Assembly (NCBI GenBank): GCA_023512835.1
Contig: CM042087.1
Span: forward strand, 11,073,715-11,137,714
DNA from: Taxillus chinensis
Taxonomy: Eukaryota > Streptophyta > Magnoliopsida > Santalales > Loranthaceae
Length of the DNA: 64,000 bases
Reading direction: 5' to 3'
The notes beneath the pieces were generated by a model, which searched no databases, was not told the DNA's origin, and worked only from the letters and a program-made list of their open reading frames with translations. Within the stretch, counting starts at the first letter, position 1; the number at the start of each line of letters is the position of its first letter. This document shows, piece after piece, positions 36,301-47,690 of this stretch. Position numbers and translations under genes: made by a program.

Positions 36301-36797
36301 ACAAACCCACTGCTGCTAGAACTGTACTGCCTTTTCCTCTGCCAAGGGAGTGAAAAATTTGGCTCCGTGTGGCTACAAAACACCTTCACGACGGCGTCCA
36401 TGGACGGCACAACCCTCGCCACGTTCTCCCACCTCGGAGGCGCCTCCGGGTCGGCAGAGACTGCCACCGGATGTTTCAAATCGCCGTTGCTGCTCTCGCC
36501 TCGAGAGGCCCGGCCTGGCGGCAAAGTGGGGAGGGGCCTATCGCCATTGTCAGCTATTTTAGGGGTTTTCCGAGGCCGACCACGGCGGCCTCGAACCTGC
36601 GTAGAAGAGACGAAACCACCGGCTTCGCCACCCTCGTTTCCGTCGCCGTCAACAAGGGCGACAGCGCTGACGGAGAATACGTCGTCCATGGCGGCGTAAG
36701 GGGAGAGGGTGGGACTGGCACCGCCATTGATGGCGTCGTTAGAATCCGGAGATTGGATCTTAGCTTTTCGGCCTCTCTTTCGCTTGGGTCGACCCAT
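26789..36797 (-). CDS. DEG9: DEG9-type HtrA/Do-like serine protease, nine exons
   Basis: Exons (minus strand): 36797-36170, 35664-35465, 35367-35187, 35102-34911, 31502-31270, 27434-27333, 27223-27173, 27075-26971, 26887-26789. All introns are GT-AG, phases agree, and the join gives 596 codons plus TGA, close to the length I recall for Arabidopsis DEG9 (about 592). The trypsin-like triad is complete: His177 (TNAHSVE), Asp208 (GTECDI) and Ser286 ([10 protein letters not shown]). Two PDZ-type regions follow (about 338-440 and 455-565), and the end matches the family ([14 protein letters not shown]). The N-terminus is basic and disordered ([12 protein letters not shown] at 2-13) with an AT-hook-like RGRPRK at 72-77, agreeing with the nuclear/nucleolar location reported for DEG9. 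Start: the first Met of exon 1, 5-prime of which is a purine/pyrimidine-rich leader. Introns 4 (3.4 kb) and 5 (3.8 kb) are enlarged, intron 5 by transposons. Neighbouring genes give no functional context. Confidence 0.97.
27276..27332. repeat. (TG)n-(GA)n microsatellite at an intron donor
   Basis: TG repeats run into GA repeats and end two to three bases inside intron 6 of the DEG9-like gene. On the minus strand the intron begins GTTTCTCTCTCTCT directly after the exon at 27333. Confidence 0.95.
27763..29615. mobile_element. hAT-like non-autonomous insertion, 8-bp TSD ACATGAAA
   Basis: ACATGAAA flanks the element at 27755-27762 and 29616-29623. Terminal repeats are imperfect: CAAAGTTCAAAAATACGTG on the left and, complemented, CCATGGTTCGAAAATACGTA on the right. 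Subterminal parts are rich in GAGGCGG/CCGCCTC motifs in both orientations (27780-27850, 28670-28830, 29530-29600). The middle is AT-rich with ACGACG- and GTCGTCGGGC-type short repeats (28370-28580, 29230-29345). An extra inward copy of the right terminus ends at about 28838. No transposase is present. The unoccupied site is visible in the partner LTR at about 30974-30995. Confidence 0.8.
29744..30500 (-). pseudogene. gag remnant of the intronic LTR element
   Basis: The main frame (30343-29744) reads [29 protein letters not shown] and [20 protein letters not shown], as in retrotransposon gag proteins. It ends with a knuckle, [14 protein letters not shown], of the short-spaced type found in some chromoviruses. 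The upstream part continues in another frame (to about 30500, including [12 protein letters not shown]), so at least one frameshift is present. The protease/RT region expected downstream is missing. Confidence 0.75.
31503..34910 (-). other. Large intron 4 of the DEG9-like gene
   Basis: The intron is 3.4 kb of mostly AT-rich sequence. The only compositional break is a GC-rich island at 33355-33620, flanked by GGGTATGTTTGGTGTTGA (about 33199) and its rough complement (about 33763-33785). No coding remnant is recognised. Confidence 0.8.
33199..33787. mobile_element. Candidate MITE-like insertion in intron 4
   Basis: Inverted ends contain GTTTGGTG(T/C)TGA, and a GC-rich centre with GGGGCAGATC repeats (33450, 33530) stands out from the AT-rich intron. 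No convincing target duplication was found, so the borders are approximate. Confidence 0.35.
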
Positions 36798-36950
36798 CGG
36801 AGACGACGCCGACGGTTTAGGGTTTGTCAGCTGCTTCTCTTCTCTGCGACTGTAATGGCAGACGCGAGAGGAAAAGCGAGGGGAGGGGGAGGGGGAGAGG
36901 GAGAGGGAGGGAACGTAAGGTTAGACACCAAAGCGATTTAAATAGCGCAT
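36798..36950 (-). promoter_or_regulatory. DEG9: DEG9-like promoter-proximal/leader region
   Basis: On the minus strand a TATA-like CTATTTAAAT (about 36935-36944) lies roughly 140 bases before the ATG, followed by a CCCTCC-type pyrimidine tract (36878-36911). Both are plausible core-promoter and leader signals. No transcript evidence is available here. Confidence 0.4.
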
Positions 36951-38451
36951 TTTCATCCAATCCTATTTGGAAAATTTTTACTAATTTCTTGCCTTTTTTC
37001 CCATGTTTTTGTTACACTCAAATTCTTGACCATCCCGATGACGCTTTGGCTCGTTCAAACAAACTCTACCCGCATTGTATGTTATAGTTATTGACAAGTA
37101 CTTCGAAATTATGTTATCAATGTTAAGCATGTGTTAATAACAACGAATTTCTAACTTTGCTATATATTTCAAGTATTGTTGAATGTAAAAGAACATTAAT
37201 TTTTTTATTAAAATAATACATTTTACATTTTATATTTTTCAAAATAAATTAACTTTTGAGTTGATACTATTTTTTGAACTCAATTTTATGATAGTTAACT
37301 TTTAAATTAAGTAAGAAAGCATGAACTTTGTGAAAAGAGTCCACAAAGTTTTTAAGTTTCATTACACCCAACTATATGCAATTATGGTACTTTGATTCAT
37401 ATTATTTCTTGTTATAGCCTAGAGAGAAGGAACCTAATAGATTATTTCTGAAATTTCAATGAATTTCTTTTCCTTAAAGTTTTCCCTCAACTTAATAATA
37501 AAAACTAGGAAGAGAATATTTGAAACATTTACCCGCCTGTTTTCAATTATGTTTTCTATTTTGTAATTCTAAAAATCCTGGGACCCACATGAGTCCGATT
37601 TGTTTAACACATTAAATTTTTTTCCAATCACGTATCGGTTTAGAAAATATATCGTGTTTTTGGCTGTATTTTCAAAATAGCTTTGGGCCTGTTTTCATAT
37701 TGGAGCTGCAATTTAAGAACGAACTCTTCACTGTTGCTATCTGGACTGTGTAAACTGATCTCGTCATCGGTCACAAATCCCTAATCCAAAAAGTTCTTCC
37801 TCCATCCGTAGTTGCATTTACTCTCCAACCACCCCACACACTCCGTCCTTGCATTTTCAAGACATTTTCCTCCGCAAGTTGTCTTCACCCCGCAGATCGA
37901 CTATTGGTAAGAATCAATCCTATCCATCGACTGCGTACCTCGACGTCGAATAGGAGTGCAACTTCAACGTCTACGATGATCTCAGCTTCTCTCAGGCACT
38001 TTCTTATCCTCACTTACGCTGAATAGTTGGCACGATTTATGGAGAAGTTGTTCATATGGTGTCACCATTATAGCTCTATACTGACATGTGGGGTGTTCTT
38101 CATCTTCCTGTAAGAATTTATGGAGAACTTGCTAACTTGTAAGAATTTGTTAACGTGGACTTCATCATGTCTTTGTAACATAAGTCAACTTTATATGGAT
38201 TGACCATGAGACAAAACCATAAAGTTCGACTAATGTAAGGTCAACTAGAGGAACAGATTTCTCTGTGATACAAAGTCAACTTGTAGAAGTTGAACTACAT
38301 GGATCGACTCACTAAAGAGAATTCTCTCTGATACTTCGAAGCTCATGCCCCACAATTTCATTGCAATTTATTACCATGCAAATATTTTGTATATTGAAAT
38401 TGTAACTCAATGTTTGACTTCTAACATGGATTTATGTTGCAAGGGATAAAT
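36951..38451. other. Intergenic region upstream of the DEG9-like gene
   Basis: The sequence is AT-rich, with no supportable ORF and no recognised repeat. A few AGTCAACTT phrases recur at 38160-38290. Confidence 0.5.
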
Positions 38452-39178
38452 GTAATGTCCCGTATGTGAAATAGAATGCTAAGTAGCCTATAATTAAAGT
38501 AAATAACCTGTATTTGAGTTTACGGACATCATTTTAATAATGTGGCTGAAAACATAATCGTTTAGACTATAATTGAAGTTTATTTGGAGTCTGAATTACT
38601 CAGGGATATTATAGTAATATATAGTGGCAAATTTAATGGCTAATTAATTAATTCAGCTATTTTATGATTTAATATTATTAATATTAAAAGAAAATTCGAG
38701 ATTTAATTAACTAAGAGTTTTTTTGTACTTCTCTTGGCTTAAAAAAGATTGCTTGGTGGATAAAAAAGCAAACGTATAGTGTGATTAGGAAACTTGATAA
38801 AAAATTACTTAATGAGCAAGAAATTAATATTATAATAGAATTAAGATGTCATTAGGACTCTAGAAGAGGGGGTTTCTATAAATAGGGATGTCGTCTTAGG
38901 GTATCGGTTGATGATCCTTCACATTAAGATGAAGAGAAAGAGAGACCCTTAGGGTTAGGGATGATCCTTCATGTTAGGGATGTCGTCTTGGGGTATTGTT
39001 TCTCTAGGAGAGCTATAATCATCCTAGAGAGAAAGACAGAGAGAAGTCAAAACTTGAAGATTTAAGATGTTCGGGGGCATTCCAGCGGGTGTAGCTGGTT
39101 CCTACATGTTCGAGGTGGGTGGTTCTATCCTCTCACGTCTCTCTTAGGGTTTAGCTTTATCTAGAAAAGATTCAATTA
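38452..39178 (+). mobile_element. Gypsy-type LTR 5-prime part
   Basis: It begins TGTAATGTCCCGTATGTG, similar to the LTR starts TGTAAAGACTCG and TGTAATGACCCG elsewhere in the window. It contains a telobox-like AGGGTTAGGG (about 38952), a GA-rich GAGAGAAAGACAGAGAGAAG stretch (about 39029-39048), and GAG|GTGGGTGGTTCTATC (donor-like site at 39115), matching the LTR at 182-1736. The right end is not defined. Confidence 0.5.
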
Positions 39179-40011
39179 GGGGTTGAACATAGAATGAACA
39201 AATTATGCATGCAACTGAGATATGAGATCTAGACAATGGTATTCGACTTTCAAAGGTGATATCGAGGACAAGGAATAGAGGGTTAGAGATAGTTTGGTTA
39301 AGCTTGAGCATAGCAAGAGGTAAGGAGCCTTATGATGGCGCAGCCAAGGCATGCACGTGGCAATGAGCGTGCCATGTCCCTGATTCCAGAGAATCAAAAT
39401 TGAACACGTGACTACCCCATGCCTGCACCCGAACAGTCAAGGGGTTGGTGATAAGCACCTATGAGGGACATACACACAAAGCGGGTGCTATTCAAATTCC
39501 TTGTACAAACATACATTAAGGGTATATAAGTATTTTTCTAAATGCCAAACAACCATTATAAGTATATTATAAAAATCATTACATAAACTTAGTCAATTCT
39601 TACAACTATCCACGGACCCTTGTTCGGGATTACGATCCAGTAAAAATAACATTTAACAAAATTCATATATTAAATAAATACTCCGCTGAGCAGCGCAATC
39701 CATTACTAGCTCCTGTCAACACTTGGAGAAAACAAATCAACGGGTAGAGGTGAGCAGAAAGCTCAGTAGGTGATTTACCACCCCTCACCAACCCTTAACA
39801 ATGACCTACTAATACTAAATGTTATACATGTACAGTGGGAGTTATTAGATGTTAATGCGGCATACAATAATACAATTAGAATACAAATCGACACACAGGC
39901 AACTATATCTATCATACCACCCATCATAATATTATAAATCATTCCAAATTACAACTCATATCATTACATCACATTAACACATAATATCACACAAGTCACA
40001 TAAAAACAATT
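39179..40011 (-). mobile_element. Gypsy-type LTR 3-prime part, minus orientation
   Basis: On the minus strand this shows the features of gypsy LTR ends seen elsewhere here: TGAGC...GCTCA (39751-39765) and GGTGcttatCACCAACCCCTT (about 39440-39463). The copia-type element at 40012 sits inside it. Sequence from 42760 continues the same debris: its AAGGACAGTGGTC-type repeats on the minus strand recall the tandem repeat at 1112-1230. Confidence 0.5.
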
Positions 40012-42759
40012 TGATGGTCCCTTGGAGCCTAGAGGGGGGGTGAATAGGCTCTTATCGAAACTCTTTTTATTCTTTTATGACACGACACTTATCTAGTTAA
40101 GTGATAGAATCACTGCGGAAGACAACCAGATAGTGGAAGTATTTTGTTCTATTATCAAGAGATAAGTACAACAAAATAGAAGCAAGACTCTCTTACACTC
40201 TGTCTACAAAAGGATTCACACACTAGCCTAGATTATATCTTTGAGCTCTTGTGCATACACGAGGTTGATTCAGGCTCGCTCACTCACATACATACAATTC
40301 AAATATACAAGTATGAATATTTATACAAAGACATTCCTAAAAGACAACCTCGGAACTTATAGTCCGGAATGCGTTAGCACTAACTATTCCTGGTAATCTC
40401 TCTGTCTTGACCGATGTGGTTTATGGAGCTCAAGATCTTGGATTTGAAGAGTATAAGTGTCTTTGTGAGTTCCCAAATATAATTAAAGTTGTGTCCACAT
40501 ATCCGGGTGATCCACGTGTAAGATTCTTCAGGTTCTCAACAAGTTTGTCTTACATCGGGACACCATGAGCTGATAACTTTAAATGCGGTAAGTTGAAGTA
40601 ACATCTTCTTGATCCGGTGTAATTTTCCTTACTCCGTTGCTAACGAAGCTCGGAACCTTACTCCGTGTTAGTGGTTGCTTACTCCGTATCTATTTGGTAT
40701 TGAAATCCTTAGTCCGTGTCAGCGCTTCCTTACTCCGTATGAATGAGAAGGTCGGAGTGTTTATTCCGTATCAGTGCTTCCTTACTCCACATGTAAGTTC
40801 CTTACTCCGTATGTAAGTTCCTTACTCCGTGCTAGTTTAAAGGATCGGATGGCTTACTCCATACTAGCGCATCCTTACTCCGCATGAGTGAGTGGTCCGG
40901 ATTCCTTACTCCGCATTTAGTTTCCTTACTCCGTGCAAATAAAGACTTGGGTCCTTATTCCGCAATACTTTCTTACTCCGTATGTATGAAAGACTCGGAT
41001 GCCTTACTCTGTGTTTTCTTTACTTTAGTTCGCTTGAGGGGAAGACTTAACTTTTAACTCCGTGTCAACTCTTTAACTTCGTGCGACCTTAGACCAAGAC
41101 TCTTACTCCGCATCAGTTTGACTTAGTCCGTTTGAGGCATTAAGAGCAGATTCCGTAATCCGTAGCTTTTAAGTTCTTAGTCCGCACGAATGTTCCTTAT
41201 TCCGTATGTATTGGTGACTTGGTTATTTACTAAGTGTTTGACGACACTCACTCTTGTCCGGATCAGGATTATGTATCCTGTCCTTAGCTTTGCTCTCACG
41301 AGTGTATCTCCGGATTAATAACATATCTTCTGCAACGATCAAAGAAACACAAAAGATCTCAGATCAAATTACATAGGGCTTTATTAGCATTATCAAAATT
41401 CTAGGCTTGATCCAACAATCTCCCCCAATTATAGATATGCCCAAACCCTTTGTAATCTGATCTGGTAAGCAGTGTAAAAAGATAACATACAGAATACACT
41501 TTACAACCATTTTCATTTATCAGCAACAGAATATAATTCAGCCTTTATACAAGATTTTCATTAAGATATATAAGGCTTACTATACTTGCAGATCATTGTT
41601 GCTGCCTTCTCTCTAAGCTCCATTGTCTGCTTCATCGTATAAGTGGTGTGTTGGCTTCAAGATTTGTCCACAGTTAAGAATGACTTGTAACTTGTAGTTC
41701 TGGAATGCGTTCAGCACTAACTATTCCTCGGTAATCTCTCTGCCTTGATGTTGCGGTTTGTGGAGCTCAAGATCTTGGGTTTGAAGAATATAAGTGTCTT
41801 TGTGAGTTCCCAAATATAATTAAAGTTGTGTCCACATATCCGGGTGATCCACGTGTAAGATTCTTCAGGTTCTCGAGAAGTTTGTCTTACATCGGGACAC
41901 CACGAGCTGATAACTTTAAATGCGGTAAGTTGAAGTAGCATCTTCTTGATCCAGTGTAATTTTCCTTACTCCGTTGCTAACGAAGCTCGGAACCTTACTC
42001 CGTGTTAGTGGTTGCTTACTCCGTATCTATTTGGTACCTGAAATCCTTAGTCCGGTGTCAGCGCTTCCTTACTCCGTGTGAATGAGAAGGTCGGAGTGCT
42101 TATTCCGTATCGGTGCTTCCTTACTCCACATGTAAGTTTCTTACTCTGTATGTAAGTTCCTTACTCCGTGCTAGTTTAAAGGATCGGATGGCTTACTCCG
42201 TACTAGCGCATCCTTACTCCGCATGAGTGAGTGGTCCGGATTCCTTACTCCGCATCTAGTTTCCTTACTCCGTGCAAATAAAGACTTGGGTCCTTATTCC
42301 ACAATACTTCCTTACTCCGTATGTATGAAAGACTCGGATGCCTTACTCCGTGTCTTCTTTACTTTAGTTCGCTTGAGGGGAAGACTTAACTTCTAACTCC
42401 GTGTCGACTCTTTAACTTCGTGCGACCTTGTAGACCAAGACTCTTACTCCGCATCAGTTTGACTTAGTCCATTTGAGGCATTAAGAGTAGATTCCGTAAT
42501 CCGTAGCTTTTAAGTTCTTAGTCCGCACGAATGTTCCTTATTCCGTATGTATTGGTGACTTGGTTATTTACTAAGTGTTTGACGACACTCACTCTTGTCC
42601 TGGATCAGGATTATATATCCTGTCCTTAGCTTTGCTCTCACGAGTGTATCTCCGGATTAATAACATATCTTCTGCAACGATTAAAGAAACACAAAAGATC
42701 TCAGATCAAATTACATAGGGCTTTATCAGCATTATCCAAATTCTGGGCTTGATCCAACA
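40012..42759 (-). mobile_element. Copia-type LTR element with internal deletion, TSD CAATT
   Basis: CAATT flanks both ends (40007-40011 and 42760-42764). One complete LTR is 40012-41417, read on plus as TGATGGTCCC...GATCCAACA, so on minus it starts TGTTGGATC. It is preceded on minus by the polypurine run AATTGGGGGAGAT (41418-41430) and about 260 bp of internal sequence. A second LTR copy, truncated on its left, occupies about 41682-42759. All coding sequence and the primer-binding site are missing. GGGGGAGATTGTTGG and the CTATTCACCCCCTCTAGG LTR end are typical of Ty1/copia elements. Confidence 0.85.
40610..41250. repeat. TTACTCCG(T/C)AT short-motif array in copia-type LTR
   Basis: Dozens of copies of CCTTACTCCG, CTTAGTCCG and TTATTCCG recur at about 15-30 bp spacing, with TCAGCG, ATGTAAGT or ATGAGTG spacers. 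The same array recurs at 41945-42595, 45370-45935, 47965-48290 (degenerate) and 11912-12280. Confidence 0.95.
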
Positions 42760-44753
42760 CAATTCATATTCCCATTTTACCGTGCTCATTGTGCTTTACC
42801 ACACCGAGGTTTTTGACCAAATCCATCATATACTTTTTCCCTTAACTGGGTCTCTGTCCTTTACTAGACCACTGTCCTTTACCGGACCTCATCACACAAA
42901 TATAGTGCACTATATAACAAGAACACACATCAATAATATCAACATACAAATCCAATATATCAATTTAGGAAATCCCTTATCATCACAATCAATACCTAAC
43001 ATCCGCAGTATAACCATACCAGTGTATAATCATTACAAAGATGTTTTCAACGTAAAATAAATATATGCACATCAATTATAATAATAAAAGGCACACTATA
43101 ATTCCCAAACATTCATTAAGGTTTCCCTCCTAGAGGTTTCAAGCTTAAATTCCCATTAAGAGATTAAAAGAAGCAAAACAGGCTAATAAAATAGTGCAAA
43201 TTCTGTCCCAACTTCGAAAAATCATAACTAGTGTTAGACCTTAATTTGTCCGGGTTGGACATATTTTATCAAATCCATTTTCTCCATACCGCCTTGGCTT
43301 GTTGAAATTTTCGCAGAACGACGGAGTCGTGATCGTTGAGCCGTAAATGTCCGATTTCAAGACATTATTCAAGAAAGGCCTCCAAATGCCAAAGAGTCAG
43401 TCATGAGGAATATAAAAATCAAATTTGATGATTAATGCCTTCGACCACGCTCGATTCCGAGGTCAAACGAAGAAGATATGGTCAAAATAGTGCTTAGGCC
43501 GCCATTAGAGGTCAAAACGGTAATTGACTTTTCAAATGTTACTCTGAATCAGGTCACGAACCTCATTTTTCTATTCTACTCGTTGTTCTGAAAATTTTGA
43601 CATATATATTGTATATATTCGCTCCCAGGGCTTTTTCAATAAAAATTAAAAATAAATACGTTTTTCGGTAATAAATAATCTCAGTACTGGCTTGCCGTAA
43701 AAACAAGATCGTTTTCAAATAAAATTGACACGGGGTCGCTTGTCATGATGCCCCAAGTCCAAAAATATTTTTTTTAAATGTTTTGAAGTCCGGGTCGTCC
43801 TATCGATCCCAAAAACCAAAAGATGTCAGTTAAAAATCCCAAAACAAATTAATTTTTATTTTTTCTTTCCACTTTCCCGCCCATCTCTCATCCACGTGTC
43901 GCCATCATACTAGTTTAAAAATAAAGAAAACAAAAACAAAATACAAAAAGAAAAAAAAAGCCAACCACAAAAATGACGTGACCTTATCTCTTCCCATCAA
44001 GCTACGCTGCGTCGTCTTCCCTCTCCTTCCCCATTTCGTCTCCATCGCTGCAGCTGCGCCATAGATGCCATGATCTCGGAGGACCACCTCGTGCCCATCG
44101 GAGTCCCATACCGGCGCCAGCTCTCCTCGCCAAACCAAACCATGGTCCAAACCATGGTTACCTTTTCTCTCTCTCTCTCTGATCAAACCACACCGCTAAC
44201 CCATGGCCGATTCAGCACCGCCTCTTCACCCCTTGTCTCAAACCCTAGCTCCTCCCCTATAAAACCCCAACCCTCAATCGATCAAGGGTCTTCTCTCTTT
44301 GGTTCTCCGATCCGTCATCAGAAAACCATTACCGCCTCCTTCTCTCATCTTCTTCTCGCCAAAAGAAAACCCCATCACCGCTCTCTTCTCGACTCTCCAT
44401 TTCGCCAGAAAAACTAGCACCACCCTCCATTGCTCTCTCCTCTCCTCTCTGGCTGGTCCCAAAAACAAACCCAATCACCCTCTCTCCATCGTCCCTCTCC
44501 CCCCCGGGCTCTCTCCCTCCGGCGAAAATCAAAACGGAAAACACACATCCAAATCCCCATCATCTTCTTCCTTCAACCGAGAGCCCCCTGCTCCCTTTGG
44601 ATGGGAACCATATCACCGTCCACTATGGAGTATAATCTATCCCCATCTTCAAGGAGCCACCTAGGAGAGGAGGGAATTCCTTTGAGTCTGGTTGGTTTCT
44701 TCCATTTTGTTTTATTCTTGTTTTGTTCATTTTCTTGATTTCATGCTTGATAG
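42760..44753. other. LTR-retroelement-derived sequence, no intact gene
   Basis: The right flank of the copia-type insertion carries CTGTCCTTTAC repeats (42847-42888), then unrecognised sequence to 43900. At 44160-44270 there are CTCTCTCTCTCT, AAACCCTAGC and a TATA-like CCTATAAAACCCC on the plus strand, resembling an LTR promoter. ORFs in both strands at 43905-44740 are low-complexity and unsupported. The orientation and borders of the parent elements are not resolved. Confidence 0.45.
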
Positions 44754-46153
44754 TGATGGTCCCTTGGAGCCTGGAGGGAGGTGAATAGGCTTTTATCGAA
44801 ACTCTTTTCTTTCTCTTAAGACACAAACACTTATCTAGTTAAGTGATAGAATCACTGGAAGATAACCAGGATAGTGGAAGTATTTTGTTTTATTATCACA
44901 AGATAAATACAACAAAATAGAAGCAAGACTCTCTTACACTCTGTTTACAAATGAACTCACACTAGCCAAATTCTATCTCCCAAAAATTAAATCCGCTTGT
45001 GCATACACAGGGTTAATCTTTTCTTTCAAAAGCACAATCGCGCGCTGTACACAAATATACAATTATGACTATTTATACAAACATTCCTAAGAGACAACCT
45101 TGGAACTTGTAGTTCCGGAATGCGTTCAGCACTAACTATTCCTCGGTAATCTCTCTGCCTTTCTGCTCGTGAATTGTGGAGCTCAAGATCTTGGGTTTGA
45201 AGAGTATAAGTGTCTTTGTGAGTTCCCAAATATAATTAAGGTTGTGTCCACATATCCGGATGATCCACATGTAAGATTCTTCAGGTTCTCAATAAATTTG
45301 TCTTACATCGGGACGCCACGAGCTGATAACTTTAAATGCGGTTGAGTTGAAGCAGTATCTTCTTGGTCCGGTGTAATTTTCCTTACTCCGTAGCTAATGA
45401 GGCTCGGAACCTTACTCCGTGTCAGTGATTGCTTACTCCGTATCTATTTGGTACTGGAATCCTTAGTCCGTGTCAGCGCTTTCTTACTCCGCATGTAAGT
45501 TCCTTACTCCGTATGTAAATTCCTTACTCCGTATGTAAGTTCCTTACTCCGGGCGAGTCTTGAGAAGTTGGATGACTTATTCCGTATCAGTGCTTCCTTA
45601 CTCCGCATGTAAGTTCCTTCCTCCGTATGTAAATTCCTTACTCCGTATGTAAGTTCCTTACTCCGGGTGAGTCTAAGGGATCGGAGTGCTTACTCCGTAC
45701 TAGCGCTTCCTTACTCCGTATGAGTAAGTTGTCCGGATTCCTTACTCCGCATCTAATTTCCTTACTCCGTGTCTAATAAAGACTCGGGTCCTTATTCCGC
45801 ATGTGTACTTCCTTACTCCGCATGTATGGAAGACTCGGATGCCTTACTCCGTGTCTTCTTTTACTTCGTGCGACCTTGTAAACCAAGACTCTTACTTAGC
45901 GTCAATTTGACTTAGTCCGCACGAATGTTCCTTGTTCCGTATGTATTCGTGACTTGGTTATTTACCAAGTGTTTGACGACACTCACTCTTGTCCGGATCA
46001 GGATTATGTATCCTGTCCTTAGCTTTGCTCTCATGAGTGTATCTCCTGGATTAATAACATATCTTCCGCAACGATCAAAGAAATACAAAAGATCTCGAGA
46101 TCAAATTACATAAGGCTTTATCGGCATTATCCAAATTTGGGCTTGATCCAACA
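44754..46153 (-). mobile_element. Solo copia-type LTR, TSD GATAG
   Basis: The 1400-bp unit starts TGATGGTCCC and ends GATCCAACA on plus, like the LTR at 40012-41417. GATAG flanks it on both sides (44749-44753 and 46154-46158). With no internal sequence and a perfect duplication it is a solo LTR formed by LTR-LTR recombination. It carries a TTACTCCG array at 45370-45935, with a local amplification of CTCCGTATGTAAGTTCCTTA units. Confidence 0.9.
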
Positions 46154-47452
46154 GATAGCCTCTATGTCTGCTTGTGTGTTGATTATTGGGCGTGTTATCT
46201 CTGACCTCTTGGTTTAGAGTTTGTCCATTGTCCATTGTCTTGGTTTTGAGTACATGTTTTTTAAAAAAACACCTTCACAGAACAAAAAAACAAAAAAAAT
46301 GTTGGAAGAACCTTTACAAAAACAAAAAAGTTAGCCTGGCAAACATTGGATTGTTGTGTATCTTGTTCTGACGTTGGAAGAATTTGGTTTTCAGAAAAAC
46401 AAAAAAAAAAAAACAAAAAAGGACAAAGAAAACAAAAACGCATGCATATGTGATCAGGGCTATGTCTCACTCATTTTAATCTGTTTTCAGTTCATTATTT
46501 TAGTCTGTTTGTTTTTAGTTTGGATGTTTTTAGTTTGTTTGGTTTCAGCCTATTTATTTGTAGTCTGTCTGGTTGCTTTTTTATTTTGTATTGTATGATC
46601 TCTTAGGATTACTGTGCTTCTGCTTCCCGTTTTCACCCTATTTTCCCCATTTTTTGTTTTGTGTTTTGCATCCTCTAGTTATGTCTGGTTATGTCTGGGT
46701 TAAAAACGTTTTTTAAGTATATAAAAAAACCTTTTCTTAAATAAAAAAAAATGTTCTTTTAAATTTTAAAAAAACTTTTTCATTTACTTAGGACTTTCAA
46801 AAACTTGGTTTTTTTAACACTTGACTTTTGTTTTCTCTTATAACCCTTTTGTTTTTTTTCAAACCATAGAGTTCCCTTTAGAGATCTAGGATAAAATTGG
46901 GTTTAATTTCAAACTTTAACAAAGAATGTAGAAAATAAAAAAAATAAAAAATCAAATTGCTAGAACTCCCTTAGATGCTGAGGACAAATTGAACTTTATT
47001 TCAATTTCAACAAACAATTTAGGAAAATAAAAGGAATAGACTTTTAAGCCATATATACATTCAACATCACTTTAGGTTAGTTAACTTCAAGCAACAATTA
47101 AAACAAGTTAGAAACCTCAAAAATCTTAAGATAGATTGAAAGGGCGTCATGGGGGTGCTAGTCTTTCTCCATGCGTAACTAACTCCCGAGCCCATCCTTA
47201 AGTAGCGTAAATATTTTCCTTTTAGCTGACCAATCGCACCCAAAATGGTTAGTGGTAACTCCGTATTTTTCATCACCATTCGAATGAAGGTTGGTGGTAC
47301 CGCACCCCAAAAGCGGTTTCCCTCCCAGGACGGAATCCGGTGGTGACAACTAGTTATACGGAACTCGATTTGCTTATAATACCACCTGTTTTGAAGGGTT
47401 TTTAACTAGCTATTCAAATAAAATATGAGAAAAATCATCCGACCATGTTTCT
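46154..47452. other. T-rich repeat-derived region
   Basis: This continues the sequence interrupted by the solo LTR. The strand is T/A-rich (TTAGTTTGTTT, AAAAACAAAAAAGG phrases) up to about 47000. Then CCCAAAAGCGGTTTCCCTCC (about 47307) and other phrases typical of LTR debris follow. No gene is supported. Confidence 0.4.
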
Positions 47453-47690
47453 GTTCACCCGACCACCCCAAATTTCACTCGACCAGAAGGGAAAGTTGAT
47501 CGAAATACCGTGAATATTCTATCCATATAAAAATTAGCTTCACCCGACCACTTACTATTCACCCGACCACCTCGATTTCACCTGACCAAAAGGGAAAGTT
47601 CATTGAAATATCGTGAATATTTCATCGGTATAAAACTTAGCTTTACCTGACCACTTTCTTGTTCACCTGATCAATACTATTCACCGACCG
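47453..47690 (+). repeat. ~105-bp tandem repeat, about 2.3 copies
   Basis: Copies begin TTCACCCGACCACC at 47453 and 47558, with a partial third at about 47662. Each contains GGGAAAGTT, GAAATA(C/T)CGTGAATATT and TATAAAA(A/C)TTAGCTT. Internally, CACCCGACCA and CAC(T/C)(C/T)GACCA recur as shorter motifs. Confidence 0.85.

Noticed and set aside
36274..36941. 141- and 190-codon plus-strand ORFs
   Set aside because: They are antisense shadows of the GC-rich exon 1 of the DEG9-type gene.
43905..44740. Several ORFs on both strands of about 100 codons
   Set aside because: The region is low-complexity CT/Pro/Ser/Arg-rich sequence in an LTR-like promoter context, with no conserved motif.
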